Positions 1-9,719 of a DNA stretch of 64,000 nucleotides are shown piece by piece (the first letter of the stretch is position 1; the number at the start of each line of letters is the position of its first letter). The position numbers and the translations under genes were made by a program. Location of the stretch: NCBI RefSeq assembly GCF_021390535.1, contig NZ_JAJUXG010000014.1, forward strand, positions 62,001 to 126,000, in the 5' to 3' direction. Origin of the DNA: Dyadobacter sp. CY312. Lineage in GTDB: Bacteria > Bacteroidota > Bacteroidia > Cytophagales > Spirosomataceae. A model generated the notes under the pieces. The model worked only from the letters and a program-made list of their open reading frames with translations. It ran no database searches and was not told the origin of the DNA.

Positions 1-634
1 GTTCCTTTGCAATCTGCTCCACAAATTTCATATCGTGTTCAATAACAATGATGCCATGGTGCTTTGACAATTGCAGGAGCAGCTCTCCGGTCTTTTCCGT
101 TTCTTCGTCTGACATTCCCGCCGCAGGCTCATCTATCAGCATCAACTTGGGGTCCTGTAATACCACAATGGCAATTTCAAGCCATTGCTTCTGACCGTGT
201 GATAGCTCTCCGGCCATCTTTTTCATTTCTCGGATCAACCCAACCTTACCAGCCACCTCCCGAATTCTTGAGTCAATCTCATCGGTTTGTTTGAAAAACA
301 AAGAAGCGAAAATACCCTTCTGCATTTTGTAGGCAAGCAGCATATTGTCATAAACCGTCAGACTTGGAAAAACGGAGGGCTTTTGAAACTTCCTCCCAAT
401 ACCAAGATTGGCGATCTCTACTTCTGTTTTTCCCAGAACGGGCACTCCGTTGTATAACACTTCGCCTGCATCTGGCCTGGTCTTACCGCACAGGATATCC
501 AGAAAGGTAGACTTCCCGGCTCCGTTCGGTCCGATGATCACCCGCAGTTCCTTATCACGCAGGTTGAAATGGCTCAGATTCAAAGCATGAACACCTCCAA
601 AGGACACTGAAAGCTGTTTAACCGTAAGTAGCAT
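1..634 (-). CDS. urtD: Urea ABC transporter ATP-binding protein UrtD (partial, C-terminus outside window)
   Basis: ATPase of the high-affinity urea ABC importer, acting at the inner face of the cytoplasmic membrane. The reading frame starts at an ATG at 634 and runs off the left edge. Seen: Walker A GPNGAGKST (about residues 35-43), signature LSHGQKQWLEIA, Walker B LMLIDEPAAGM and the switch His in IEHD. LSHGQKQWLEI and the following DEPAAGMSDEETE resemble UrtD rather than the livG paralogues. It lies 50 bp downstream of urtC in the order urtA-B-C-D; urtE would be expected just outside the window. Confidence 0.9.
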   Translation of the reverse strand, partial: MLLTVKQLSVSFGGVHALNLSHFNLRDKELRVIIGPNGAGKSTFLDILCGKTRPDAGEVLYNGVPVLGKTEVEIANLGIGRKFQKPSVFPSLTVYDNMLLAYKMQKGIFASLFFKQTDEIDSRIREVAGKVGLIREMKKMAGELSHGQKQWLEIAIVVLQDPKLMLIDEPAAGMSDEETEKTGELLLQLSKHHGIIVIEHDMKFVEQIAKE

Positions 635-684
635 ATTTTAAGCAGTTTAAGGTTCATATAATATCGTAACAAATGACATTTGTT

Positions 685-1791
685 TCAGGAGTGTATTACC
701 TCCTTCTCTGCAACCGGCTGAATTCGCCTGCTTTTTCTGCCCAACTTTTCGACAGCCATCTCGATCATGCCGAGAAAACCCTTATCGAAATAAAGTACGG
801 TAATTACAAAAAGGAAGCCCAAAATAAACAGCCAATAGTCAGGGAAAAGACTGGTGCAAATGCTGTATAAGAAGTTGACAATGAGCGCACCCAAAATAGC
901 ACCTTTCAGTTTACCCCTTCCGCCAAGTGCCACCCACATCACCATTTCCACCGAGGCCCTCACGTCCATTCTGCCCGGCGTGATAATTCCCGTCTGTGGG
1001 GCGTAAAGCATTCCGGCAAAAGCAGCCAGCAAGGCCGCCAGAATAAAAATAGCGAGTTTGTAGTCCAGAATCCGGTAAGCGGTGTAGCTCGTACGGGATT
1101 CACTGTCGCGAATGGCCTGAAGTACCTTTCCAAACTTGGAACTTACCAGCTTTTTGCTCAAAACGTAGGCGCCGCAAAGCCCTGCAAGTGACATCAGATA
1201 TAGTCCCAACTTCACATTTGGCGACGACAAGCTTAATCCAAGCAATGTTTTGAAATCCGTGAGGCCGTTGGTGCCACCGAGCTTCGTTTCATTTCTTAAA
1301 AACAAGAGCCACATGGCCAGGGCAAGTGCCTGCGTGATGATCGCCATGTAAACGCCTTTGATACGACTGCGGAAAATAAAGTAGCCAAAAACGAAGGCAA
1401 AAATGGCCGGGATCAGAAGTCCCAGAATCATAGCCAGGCCGAAAGACTGGAAAGGTACCCAAAAGATAGGTAGTGAATCTACTTGATTCCACACCATGAA
1501 ATCGGGCAGTAAAGTCCCATCCTTTCCAGCGCTTGAAGCGCCTTTAAGCACAATATGCATGGCCACACTGTAACCACCGAGGCAGAAAAAAAATGCCTGG
1601 CACATCGAAAGAATTCCTGTATATCCCCAGATCAGGTCAACTCCGATCGCCACAATCGCAAAACAGAAGTAACGACCCCACAAAGAAATGGTGTTATTTG
1701 ACACGAAACCAAGCAGGTTGCCCAATGGCAATACGATCAGAAACAGAGCTATAAAAGCCAGGTAGAGTCTGAAATCTTTTGTCTTTCCCAT
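685..1791 (-). CDS. urtC: Urea ABC transporter permease UrtC
   Basis: Second membrane subunit of the urea importer (branched-chain-amino-acid permease superfamily), 368 residues, the usual length. About ten hydrophobic segments are visible, starting with a helix at residues 9-29. The conserved family stretch GGRGKLKGAILGALIVNFLYS sits near residues 290-310, and GYTGILSMCQAFFFCLGGY near 55-73 is the typical UrtC/LivM loop. It is 45 bp downstream of urtB and 50 bp before urtD, so very probably cotranscribed. Confidence 0.93.
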   Translation of the reverse strand: MGKTKDFRLYLAFIALFLIVLPLGNLLGFVSNNTISLWGRYFCFAIVAIGVDLIWGYTGILSMCQAFFFCLGGYSVAMHIVLKGASSAGKDGTLLPDFMVWNQVDSLPIFWVPFQSFGLAMILGLLIPAIFAFVFGYFIFRSRIKGVYMAIITQALALAMWLLFLRNETKLGGTNGLTDFKTLLGLSLSSPNVKLGLYLMSLAGLCGAYVLSKKLVSSKFGKVLQAIRDSESRTSYTAYRILDYKLAIFILAALLAAFAGMLYAPQTGIITPGRMDVRASVEMVMWVALGGRGKLKGAILGALIVNFLYSICTSLFPDYWLFILGFLFVITVLYFDKGFLGMIEMAVEKLGRKSRRIQPVAEKEVIHS

Positions 1792-1836
1792 GGTTTAATT
1801 TTGAAAATGGTTTCAATAATGTTTAATGGATCAGGT

Positions 1837-3492
1837 TTAATCCTCTGCAATTCTCCCTTTGTCGGGAAACAAACCTCTGGGTTTGAATTGTAGAAAAATA
1901 ACGATCAGAGCCAGAATGAGCACTTTTCCGTACACCGCTTCATAAAATGATTCCAGCACCTTTGTCAGAAATCCAATTCCTAAACCAGACAAAATGGCCC
2001 CGGCGATCTTGCCTACACCACCGGTGACGACGACCAGGAACGAGTCGACAATATAGGTCTGCCCCATATCCGGAACCACGTTGCCAATCAATGTCATAGC
2101 ACAGCCTGCCAACCCGGCCAGGCCCGATCCCAGGAAAAATGTAATGGCATCGACGGTGCGCGTTTCAACCCCCAGGCAAGCGCTCATATTTCTGTTTTGG
2201 GTGACAGCACGGATCTGAATTCCCAAACGGCTGCGATAAAGCATCAGATAGGTGAGTGAAACCACGACAATCGTAAGACCAATGATAAACAAGCGGTTAT
2301 AAGGCAAGATCAGATGCGGCATGACCTGCCAGCCCCCACCTAAAAACGATGGCGCTTTTACAGCGGTAAGATCTCCGAAAATACTTCTTGCCAGCTGCAC
2401 CATAATCAAACTCACCCCCCATGTTGCTAATAAGCTTTCAAGAGGTCGGGCGTATAAATGCCTGATTACAAATCTTTCCAGGACCAACCCAAAGAGCCCG
2501 GCAACAATAAACGAAACCGGCAGCGACACCAGAAAGAACAGATCCGACTTTATGCCTAATATATCGATAAACAGCGACTGCATGCAAAATGTCGTATAAG
2601 CGCCGATCATCAGGAATTCTCCGTGAGCCATATTGATGATCCCCGCCAAACCATATACAATCGCAAGACCAAGCGCAATCAGGATCAGTATACTGCCAAG
2701 ACTTATTCCGCTGAACAAATTCTGGGCTTTCTGAATTCTCGTTTGCAATTCGTCCAAGGCTTCCACTTTTTTCGCTGCGTAGGCTTTAGCGCCTTCTACC
2801 TTTCCCGAAACGGAATAGTCTTTTAGAATGACTGTCACATTTTCGCCCCAATTACTGTCGAGGCTATCAATGTAAGCCTTCGCATCTTTCACCAGCGAGA
2901 CTTCATTCAATTTGAGCTGAAACAATATCTCTTTGCCTGCTGTCAGTGCGTCCTTGTCTTTTTCAAGTTGAAGAGCCTCTGATAAAATCTGTATTTTTAA
3001 GCTGTCCAATGACGTTAGTAATTGCCCGTAAGCAATGATACGTTTTTTGGCATCAGGATTTGTAAGGTTCAGGTAGGGCAAAACTGGTGCCAGCGATAAC
3101 CGGTCCGTCCGGCTCACATCTACTTTTTTTAAGGATTCAACAGTAACTTTTTTGGCTTTGCCATCCGCTTCCAAAACAGGTTCGAGTTTTGGAAAAAGAT
3201 AGAAAAGTGTAAAACCTTCAACTCCACCGGCAAGCTCTTCCTTTTCGCCTGTTGTAACCGGATTGTTACCTAAAAGATAAATTTTCTTGTCATTAATAGC
3301 TGCCAGAAGCGGAAAAGTGGAAGGTTCCCGCAACGCTGCAAGCCTGTGGAGAGCGATACTTCGTGCCGAATCGTTGGACGGATTCAGCACCTGATCTACA
3401 TAGAAACCAGTACTGTCGGACTGTCCTGACACCTCTTTTCCGATCAAAAGGCACAAACAAATCCCGAGCCACATTTTGGTGATGTGCTTCAT
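1837..3492 (-). CDS. urtB: Urea ABC transporter permease UrtB
   Basis: First membrane subunit of the urea importer, 551 residues. A signal-like helix (residues 5-23) is followed by an extracytoplasmic extension of about 230 residues, then the permease domain from about residue 265 with eight or so helices and the motif INMAHGEFLMIGAY. The N-terminal extension is known for UrtB and separates it from LivH. The 192 bp between urtA and urtB hold no recognisable gene. Confidence 0.93.
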   Translation of the reverse strand: MKHITKMWLGICLCLLIGKEVSGQSDSTGFYVDQVLNPSNDSARSIALHRLAALREPSTFPLLAAINDKKIYLLGNNPVTTGEKEELAGGVEGFTLFYLFPKLEPVLEADGKAKKVTVESLKKVDVSRTDRLSLAPVLPYLNLTNPDAKKRIIAYGQLLTSLDSLKIQILSEALQLEKDKDALTAGKEILFQLKLNEVSLVKDAKAYIDSLDSNWGENVTVILKDYSVSGKVEGAKAYAAKKVEALDELQTRIQKAQNLFSGISLGSILILIALGLAIVYGLAGIINMAHGEFLMIGAYTTFCMQSLFIDILGIKSDLFFLVSLPVSFIVAGLFGLVLERFVIRHLYARPLESLLATWGVSLIMVQLARSIFGDLTAVKAPSFLGGGWQVMPHLILPYNRLFIIGLTIVVVSLTYLMLYRSRLGIQIRAVTQNRNMSACLGVETRTVDAITFFLGSGLAGLAGCAMTLIGNVVPDMGQTYIVDSFLVVVTGGVGKIAGAILSGLGIGFLTKVLESFYEAVYGKVLILALIVIFLQFKPRGLFPDKGRIAED

Positions 3493-3684
3493 ATATTGGA
3501 AGTTAAAAATTTACAATAAGCCCAATAGAGAACTCTTATTCAATTCTCCACCGGCCGCCGAAACCTGATGTCACGACGGCCAGCGTGATCGATCAATACA
3601 TGCATTGGATTCCTTATCCTGATTTAAAAAGCACATTTGCAACTACAATGGACGAGCAACAGATGGCTTTTACTCAGACCGGAA

Positions 3685-4989
3685 CTACTTACTCGCCACA
3701 GTATACGTTCCTCCACGACTTACGTGATCGCAGTCTTTGTCAGGCGAAGTAAGCTTGGACCAGGGTTCCGGATTGACCAATCCTGTGGATTTCCAAATGA
3801 TATCGAACTGCCCGTCCGGTTTTATCTCACCGATCATCACCGGCTTGGCCAGGTGATGGTTTTTCGGATCCATTTTTACGAGCCCGTCTGGTGAATTGAA
3901 TTCGAGACCGTAAAGTGCGGGTCGAACCTTGGCCACATCAAAGGAACCCGCTTTTTCGGCAGCTTTGGCCCAAAGGTAAACCCCTGTGTATGCCCAGCAA
4001 ATAGGATCGTCAGTCACCCTTTTATCTCCGCCTGGGAGATTATTTTTCTTGCAAAATGCCCTGAAATCGTCAACAAATTTTTTATTTTCTGCCGATTCCA
4101 TTGACTGAAAGTAATTCCATGCCGCCAAATGGCCTACCAGAAACTCTGTGTCCGTTGCGCGCAATTCGTCCTCGGCCACGGAGAAGGCCATAATCGGGCA
4201 GGTTGCTGCCGACAGTCCTTGATTTGCAAACTCTTTATAAAAAGGAACATTTGAGTCCCCATTGATCGTAGATAATACGCAGGCCTTTCCACCAGCGGCA
4301 AATTGCTTTACTTTGGAAACGATAGTCTGATAATCCTGGTGATGAAACGGCGTGTATTCTTCAATGATATTCTCAGCAGGGACACCCTTTGAAAGTAAAA
4401 AAGCCTTCAGAATCTTATTGGCAGTCCGTGGAAAAACATAGTCAGTACCCAGTAAATAGAATTTCTTATATCCTCCTCCTTCTTCGCTCATCATGTACTC
4501 CGCTGCGGGGATAAGCTGCTGATTTGGCGTTGCTCCGGTGTAGATTACACTCGTAGAGCATTCTTCTCCCTCATATTGTACCGGATAAAAAAGCAACCCG
4601 TTATTTTCCTCGAACACTGGAAGCACCGATTTCCTCGAAACAGAAGTCCAGCATCCAAACACCGCCGAGACCTGTTTATCAAGTAACAATTCTTTCGATT
4701 TTTCAGCAAAGAGATCCCAATCGGAAGCGGGATCAACGATGACAGGTTCAATTTTTTTGCCTAGCACCCCCCCTTTTGCATTAATCTCGTCCACTGCCAT
4801 GAGAACAACATCCTTCAGCGAAACCTCTGAAATGGCCATTGTGCCACTGAGAGAATGCAGAATTCCTATTTTCACAGTGTTGCCTTCTTCTTCTTTTTTG
4901 TCATTTGATCCTGATCCCCCGCAACCGTAAAGCGTAATGATCAGAGTTAGCATTAACATACTCCATGAATGTCTTTGAAAGTTTTTCAT
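3685..4989 (-). CDS. urtA: Urea ABC transporter substrate-binding lipoprotein UrtA
   Basis: Periplasmic urea-binding protein, 434 residues. A lipoprotein signal ends in LYGCGG (Cys about residue 23), so it is probably anchored to a membrane. Features typical of the UrtA branch of the Leu/Ile/Val-binding family are visible: KIGILHSLSGTMAISE near residue 41 and the C-terminal DGQFDIIWKSTGLVNPEPWS. It is first of the four urt genes seen here, 150 bp downstream of the porin gene; that gap holds a TACGTAAGTA motif also found upstream of the porin. Confidence 0.93.
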   Translation of the reverse strand: MKNFQRHSWSMLMLTLIITLYGCGGSGSNDKKEEEGNTVKIGILHSLSGTMAISEVSLKDVVLMAVDEINAKGGVLGKKIEPVIVDPASDWDLFAEKSKELLLDKQVSAVFGCWTSVSRKSVLPVFEENNGLLFYPVQYEGEECSTSVIYTGATPNQQLIPAAEYMMSEEGGGYKKFYLLGTDYVFPRTANKILKAFLLSKGVPAENIIEEYTPFHHQDYQTIVSKVKQFAAGGKACVLSTINGDSNVPFYKEFANQGLSAATCPIMAFSVAEDELRATDTEFLVGHLAAWNYFQSMESAENKKFVDDFRAFCKKNNLPGGDKRVTDDPICWAYTGVYLWAKAAEKAGSFDVAKVRPALYGLEFNSPDGLVKMDPKNHHLAKPVMIGEIKPDGQFDIIWKSTGLVNPEPWSKLTSPDKDCDHVSRGGTYTVASK

Positions 4990-5100
4990 TTGTATAAGTT
5001 TAATAGTAAAATGAGTGAAAATGATTTGTCAATATAACCTCTCTGCGATCCGGAACATCTAATATTTAATTAAGATAAACAGATACTTTCAGATGTAAAT

Positions 5101-5110
5101 TACGTAAGTA
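5101..5110 (-). promoter_or_regulatory. Putative regulator site upstream of urtA (TACGTAAGTA)
   Basis: The same 10-mer occurs at 6444-6453 upstream of the porin, and a one-base variant at 6480-6489. It lies 112 bp before the urtA ATG, between the porin stop and urtA. A shared site for nitrogen-responsive control is inferred; the regulator is unknown. Confidence 0.4.
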
Positions 5111-5139
5111 ACACCAAAAGGTATAAGCGTGTAGCTTAC

Positions 5140-6423
5140 TTAAAACACGAAAAACTGGACCTGCAGCCAGAATTGACCGTAAGCTTTGGTATTATAGTCA
5201 CCGGCCGAGCTGGCGACATTGTATTGTCGCGCTACGTAAGACAAGCGCAAATTGGTTGTGTTTCCATTGAAGAAATAATTCAGCCCTCCGCCGTACACCC
5301 GGCTGGACTTAGCCTTGTCAAAATCTGAAACCAACTCAGATCCGGCCTGTTCTTTTTTGGAAGAAATGGCCTGGCTTTCATAGCGAACCCAGGGCTGCAA
5401 TCTTGATTTATTGAAATAGTATCCGAGTTCGAGAAATTGAACATTCTGGCGTGGTATCAAGCCCGCGAATGAATACTTTGAATTGATATTTGTGCCACCA
5501 GTCATGTATTGAAATGCGGCATTCAGCGTTACAGAACCTGCGTTACCTGCTTTCTTATCTATAAAAACATCTGTTCCGAGGTTATAATAAGAGCCCTGCG
5601 CGTCAAATCCTGCCCCCCATGCGAAGGTATTTCCCGAGCCTAGTTTTGTTCCTGCGTAATAGTAATCTTTTTCCGGATCCAGGAAGTTATAGGCAACGCG
5701 GCCAACGACACGCAGAGGAGCCTGCCCATCCAGATTTCTACCGGTGAAGACGCCTAGCCTGTATTCAAACTTGTCCTTCAGAAGAAAGCCCCGGGCATTC
5801 ACGCCAAGATCCCGGCCAAAATTTCCCTGTAAGGGACTGTTTTCAAAGAGGTTATAAGGATACTGAAAATAGGTAAAGTCATTGGCCATTAAGCCTGCTG
5901 CTCCCTGTAGTCCGTTGCGGTTATTGGAAACCAGCTGCATACCGGCTATCAGTTGAAAAGCGTTGGAAAAATCATATTCATACTGAGCATCCAGCATGAT
6001 CGGTGCAACTTTCACATTCTTTGTTCCATTTCCCAGTTGTATTCCAATGGGCGAAGGAAGGTCTGTTTCCATAAAGAAACTGCCCTTTTTAGACAATTGG
6101 CCACCCACCAAAACCCTTGCACGGTAAAGAGAAAACCCTTTATTCCACTGTTTGGGATCCGTAGAAGCTCCTCCTCCAAAACCCGACTGTTCGGAAGATG
6201 CAAACATATGAACGATGGCACCTACATGAATTGACGGTTTGAATTCCCCGGCCTCCTTCCCCGTCGACATCGAGTCCACAGGCGCCAGATGACTTGGAAG
6301 TTCGCGAAGTAACCGCACTTTTTTAGCTGCACTTTTGTCCTTGTCGTCAGGACTTTCGCCAGCAAAGACAGCACCCTGAAACAAGGGCAGCATTGCACTT
6401 ACACAAAGGATAAATCTTTTCAT
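5140..6423 (-). CDS. Outer-membrane porin (OprP/FmdC-like) linked to urea uptake
   Basis: Predicted outer-membrane beta-barrel porin of the phosphate-selective-porin fold. Start chosen at 6423 because a signal peptide begins there (MKRFILCVSAMLPLFQGAVFAGE); an in-frame Met 18 codons upstream adds an unlikely extension. The mature protein has alternating aromatic beta-strands and ends in QFWLQVQFFVF, with a terminal Phe as expected for BAM insertion. Porins of this kind (FmdC) accompany urea and short-amide transporters, and the position directly before urtABCD suggests it lets urea cross the outer membrane. Substrate is inferred. Confidence 0.8.
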   Translation of the reverse strand: MKRFILCVSAMLPLFQGAVFAGESPDDKDKSAAKKVRLLRELPSHLAPVDSMSTGKEAGEFKPSIHVGAIVHMFASSEQSGFGGGASTDPKQWNKGFSLYRARVLVGGQLSKKGSFFMETDLPSPIGIQLGNGTKNVKVAPIMLDAQYEYDFSNAFQLIAGMQLVSNNRNGLQGAAGLMANDFTYFQYPYNLFENSPLQGNFGRDLGVNARGFLLKDKFEYRLGVFTGRNLDGQAPLRVVGRVAYNFLDPEKDYYYAGTKLGSGNTFAWGAGFDAQGSYYNLGTDVFIDKKAGNAGSVTLNAAFQYMTGGTNINSKYSFAGLIPRQNVQFLELGYYFNKSRLQPWVRYESQAISSKKEQAGSELVSDFDKAKSSRVYGGGLNYFFNGNTTNLRLSYVARQYNVASSAGDYNTKAYGQFWLQVQFFVF

Positions 6424-6443
6424 GATCTTGTAGATATGTTTAA

Positions 6444-6489
6444 CTACGTAAGTATTTGATACAAGAATAGCAAACAATTACGTATGTAT
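6444..6489 (-). promoter_or_regulatory. Paired TACGTAwGTA sites upstream of the porin/urt genes
   Basis: TACGTAAGTA (6444-6453) and TACGTATGTA (6480-6489) are 36 bp apart, close to the porin start codon at 6423. The first lies beside a GTATTTGATAC dyad. A related palindrome, AAATAC-CTAC-GTATTT, sits further upstream at 6661-6676. Three related copies in front of two adjacent uptake genes suggest an operator family. Confidence 0.45.
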
Positions 6490-6857
6490 CAACAAAAGTT
6501 GAGAAAATCGAACAAGTTCTTATATATGTTATAAATTTCAATTATATAAGCATAATCGTTGCCTTATATTTGAATTCACAAAACAAAAAAATTCCCTTAT
6601 CCCTTAGAAAGAAATTTTAAACAATTCCTATTAAACTATCTGATCGCCATAAAACCTAGTAAATACCTACGTATTTATTACATTGTCTCCTGCGAAGTTT
6701 TCCCGTCAGTCTCAACCGAAACAGACCATCGCCCTTGTGACTTATGCCCCCTCCCTCGCCGGCTACGTGACCCGAATAAATTGACCATTATTCTGGCCTT
6801 AGAAGCCCTCTCGTACTTTAGGACTAGCCGATCCTTGAAGAAAGGGGATTAATCAAA
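6490..6857. other. Intergenic region upstream of the urea locus
   Basis: AT-rich divergent spacer. It contains the AAATAC-N4-GTATTT palindrome at 6661-6676 and a plausible rightward -7 box TATATTTG near 6565. The rightmost 150 bp are more GC-rich but hold no recognisable coding remnant. Confidence 0.5.
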
Positions 6858-7208
6858 ATGAACAAACACACAATTAGTCAATCTAAGCCACCTTTTAATG
6901 AGAATGGCCAGGTGTTTATGCAGGGACTATTGTGTCGGAAGGAAACCACGGAGCTGAATGAAAGGATCTCATTGTTTGTGAAGGACATCCTACCAACTAT
7001 GCCAGAACAATATGCCTTTTATGAAAACAGAGGAGATTTCGCCACGCAGAAACAGCTGCTTCAAATGACGGATTATGATCCGTTTTTCGAAAAACTGCTA
7101 AATGGTTTCTATTTCGGAGATAACGGACCAGTTGTGAAGCATATGGAGCCCGCTGTTTCGGGAATCGTTGGGCCACTTTGCATTTGCATTATAGCAGTAA
7201 AATATTAA
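6858..7208 (+). pseudogene. Truncated phytanoyl-CoA dioxygenase (PhyH)-like ORF
   Basis: A 116-residue frame whose first 85 residues resemble the N-terminus of PhyH-type Fe(II)/2-oxoglutarate dioxygenases: FNENGQVFMQGLLCRKETTE, then NERISLFV, then a helical KQLLQMTDYDPFFEKLLNG segment. Family members have 250-300 residues and place the HxD...H iron ligands further on; here the frame ends before any of them, with an unrelated tail after about residue 95. It therefore cannot be a working dioxygenase. The following 130 bp show no clear continuation. Confidence 0.55.
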
Positions 7209-7399
7209 GTACTCAACTGTTTTCTCTTTCGTGATTCTCCGCGCGTCGGCCGCCATCGATCACATCAATCCCGATAACAAATCGAGATTAGCGCCTAAAA
7301 AGATCAGAAAAAAACTGAAATCAAACGGGTAATTATCCGGTGGATTGCCTTTTGTCGTTCTATGTCAAACCGACCAAAAGTAAAATTTACCATAGCCCA

Positions 7400-9553
7400 A
7401 TGATTACCAATAAATTGCAAGCCATTTTTCTGATATTCCTTCTCCAACTGGGAATAGTTTCTCACGGTTTTTCACAAAAAATTAACCGCCAGCAAGTGGT
7501 TAGCCGGCATAATGTCAGCATCAAAGCAGTCGATTCTTTGAGTTCTCTCACGGTTGGCAACGGTGGTTTCGCTTTCACCGTCGATGTCACCGGTCTTCAA
7601 AGTTTCCCTGAATATTACAAAAAAGGAGTGCCACTTGGTACACAGTCAGAATGGGGATGGCACAGTTACCCCAACCCCGACAATTTGAAGTTTGAGGAAA
7701 CCTTGCAAGACTACGAACAGAACGGCAGGAAAGTCTCCTACTCCATCCAAGGCAAGGGAAATGAGCGCGGCAAACAGGCAACGGAATATTATCGGGTGAA
7801 CCAACACAGGCTGCAATTGGGAAACATCGGTCTGGATATTTACAAAAAAGACGGCTCTTTGGCTTCGATATCGGATCTAAAAAATGTGAATCAGTCACTC
7901 AATCTGTGGACAGGAATTATCACGAGTGAATTTACCGTAGAGGGTGTGAAGGTAAAGGTGATCACTGCTACGTACCAGGAAAGCGACGCCATTGCCGTAC
8001 GAATTGAATCACCTCTATTGGTGCAGGGACGCATAAAACTTCGTGTCCGGTTTCCATATCCAAATGGTGCTTTCAAGGATGAAGGCACAAATTTTGAAGA
8101 CAACGAAAAACACAAGTCGGGTATAATCAGCCAGAATCAGAAGCGGGCTACTTTTGAACATCAACTGGATGACAGCAAATATTACCTCGCCGCGCAATGG
8201 ACCAACACTGGCAAAGCGGAACAGAAATCTCCGCATTACTTTACCATTACGCCTCAAAAAGGCAAGGCTGATTTTGAGATTAGCTGCGTATTCAGCGAAG
8301 CTCCGGTTAAGGAAAACGCTGTTGCTTCATTTGCTCAAACAAAAAACAACAGCGAGCTAACCTGGGAAAAGTTCTGGAAATCGGGAGCGGCGGTAGATTT
8401 CGCAGGTAGCACCGACAAGCGGGCCAATGAACTGGAAAGGCGTGTTGTGTTGTCTCAATATCTTACCAAAGTGCAATGCGCTGGTAATTTCCCTCCGCAG
8501 GAAACCGGGCTTACCTACAACAGCTGGTATGGCAAGCCACACCTGGAAATGTATTGGTGGCATGCGGCCCATTATGCGCTTTGGGGCAGAACCGAATACC
8601 TGGAAAAAAGTCTGGGTTGGTACGGCCAAATTGCCGGAAAAGCAAAAGCGCTTGCCCAACGACAAGGTTATGAGGGTGTGAGATGGCAAAAAATGACGGA
8701 TCATGATGGTGAAGAGTCTCCCTCTTCGGTGGGTGCATTTCTGATCTGGCAACAGCCACATTACATCTATCTGGCAGAACTTGCCTACAAAAACAACAAA
8801 GACAAAGTGACGCTGAACAAGTACAAAGACCTGATTTTCGCCACGGCAGATTTCATGGCATCTTTCCCGACGTATGACGCAGTCACCAAAAAGTATAACC
8901 TCGGCAAAGGTATCATCCCGGCCCAGGAATGTTTCGAACCGATGGAAACCTTCAACCCCACCTACGAACTGGCTTATTGGAGCTGGGCTTTGGAAGTAGC
9001 CCAACAATGGCGCGTGCGGAGCGGCCTGGCCAGGAACGAAAAATGGGACAATGTGATTAAAAATCTGGCTCCGTTGCCAGTAAAAGACGGCGTATACCTC
9101 GCGACGGAAAGTACACCAGACTGCTACGACCCGGGTAACAGAAGGCTGAACGACCATCCTGCGGTTCTAGCTGCGTTCAGCACATTACCGGCCGTGCATG
9201 GTCTGGATCAGCCAACGATGTTACGAACATTTGATCTGGTGGAAAAAGTATGGAACTGGGAGCGTACCTGGGGCTGGGATTTCCCTTTGGTTGCGATGAC
9301 CGCCACAAGGCTGAACCAACCTGAAAAAGCAGTGAACGCACTTTTTAAAGATATCACAACCAATACCTACCTGCCAAACGGACACAATTATCAGGACGGA
9401 CGCCTGACCATTTACCTGCCTGGCAACGGAGGAATTCTCGCAGCGGTTGCGCTGATGTGTGCAGGAAGCGAAGGTCAGAATATAGAAAATCCCGGTTTCC
9501 CAAAGGATGGTACCTGGAAAGTGAAATGGGAAGGTTTGAATAAAATGCCGTAG
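7400..9553 (+). CDS. Secreted six-hairpin glycosidase-like protein (GH65-like)
   Basis: Predicted periplasmic or outer-surface carbohydrate-active enzyme of 717 residues. Start placed at 7400, where a signal peptide ending SHGFSQ begins; the frame also opens at 7340 but that adds no signal-like residues. The N-terminal part (about 30-300) looks like a beta-sandwich and the C-terminal part (about 360-690) an alpha/alpha toroid: repeated Trp-rich helices such as HLEMYWWHAAHYALWG and WNWERTWGWDFP recall GH65-like and related six-hairpin enzymes. I cannot name the substrate or assign the catalytic acid. It stands alone and is followed by a terminator at 9583. Confidence 0.7.
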   Translation: MITNKLQAIFLIFLLQLGIVSHGFSQKINRQQVVSRHNVSIKAVDSLSSLTVGNGGFAFTVDVTGLQSFPEYYKKGVPLGTQSEWGWHSYPNPDNLKFEETLQDYEQNGRKVSYSIQGKGNERGKQATEYYRVNQHRLQLGNIGLDIYKKDGSLASISDLKNVNQSLNLWTGIITSEFTVEGVKVKVITATYQESDAIAVRIESPLLVQGRIKLRVRFPYPNGAFKDEGTNFEDNEKHKSGIISQNQKRATFEHQLDDSKYYLAAQWTNTGKAEQKSPHYFTITPQKGKADFEISCVFSEAPVKENAVASFAQTKNNSELTWEKFWKSGAAVDFAGSTDKRANELERRVVLSQYLTKVQCAGNFPPQETGLTYNSWYGKPHLEMYWWHAAHYALWGRTEYLEKSLGWYGQIAGKAKALAQRQGYEGVRWQKMTDHDGEESPSSVGAFLIWQQPHYIYLAELAYKNNKDKVTLNKYKDLIFATADFMASFPTYDAVTKKYNLGKGIIPAQECFEPMETFNPTYELAYWSWALEVAQQWRVRSGLARNEKWDNVIKNLAPLPVKDGVYLATESTPDCYDPGNRRLNDHPAVLAAFSTLPAVHGLDQPTMLRTFDLVEKVWNWERTWGWDFPLVAMTATRLNQPEKAVNALFKDITTNTYLPNGHNYQDGRLTIYLPGNGGILAAVALMCAGSEGQNIENPGFPKDGTWKVKWEGLNKMP

Positions 9554-9582
9554 GGTGGTTTCAATTTCTTGTAAAATTCAAC

Positions 9583-9616
9583 TAGCTCCGGGTGCCAGAT
9601 CCGGAGCTATTGTTTT
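9583..9616 (+). terminator. Terminator after the glycosidase gene
   Basis: TAGCTCCGG (9583-9591) pairs with CCGGAGCTA (9601-9609) around a 9-nt loop, followed by TTGTTTT. It begins 30 bp after the stop codon. Confidence 0.8.
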
Positions 9617-9719
9617 AACAAGTAATACAATCTGAAATCAAACTACTGTGAAGACATATGTGGTTGGGTCTGTGCTCTATCTCATTAAGCCACCATAGCT
9701 TAAAGTATAATCCGTAAAC

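Noticed and set aside
8357..9157. Long antisense open frame inside the glycosidase gene
   Set aside because: It is Cys/Arg-rich low-complexity translation of the reverse strand of a real gene, with no family pattern.
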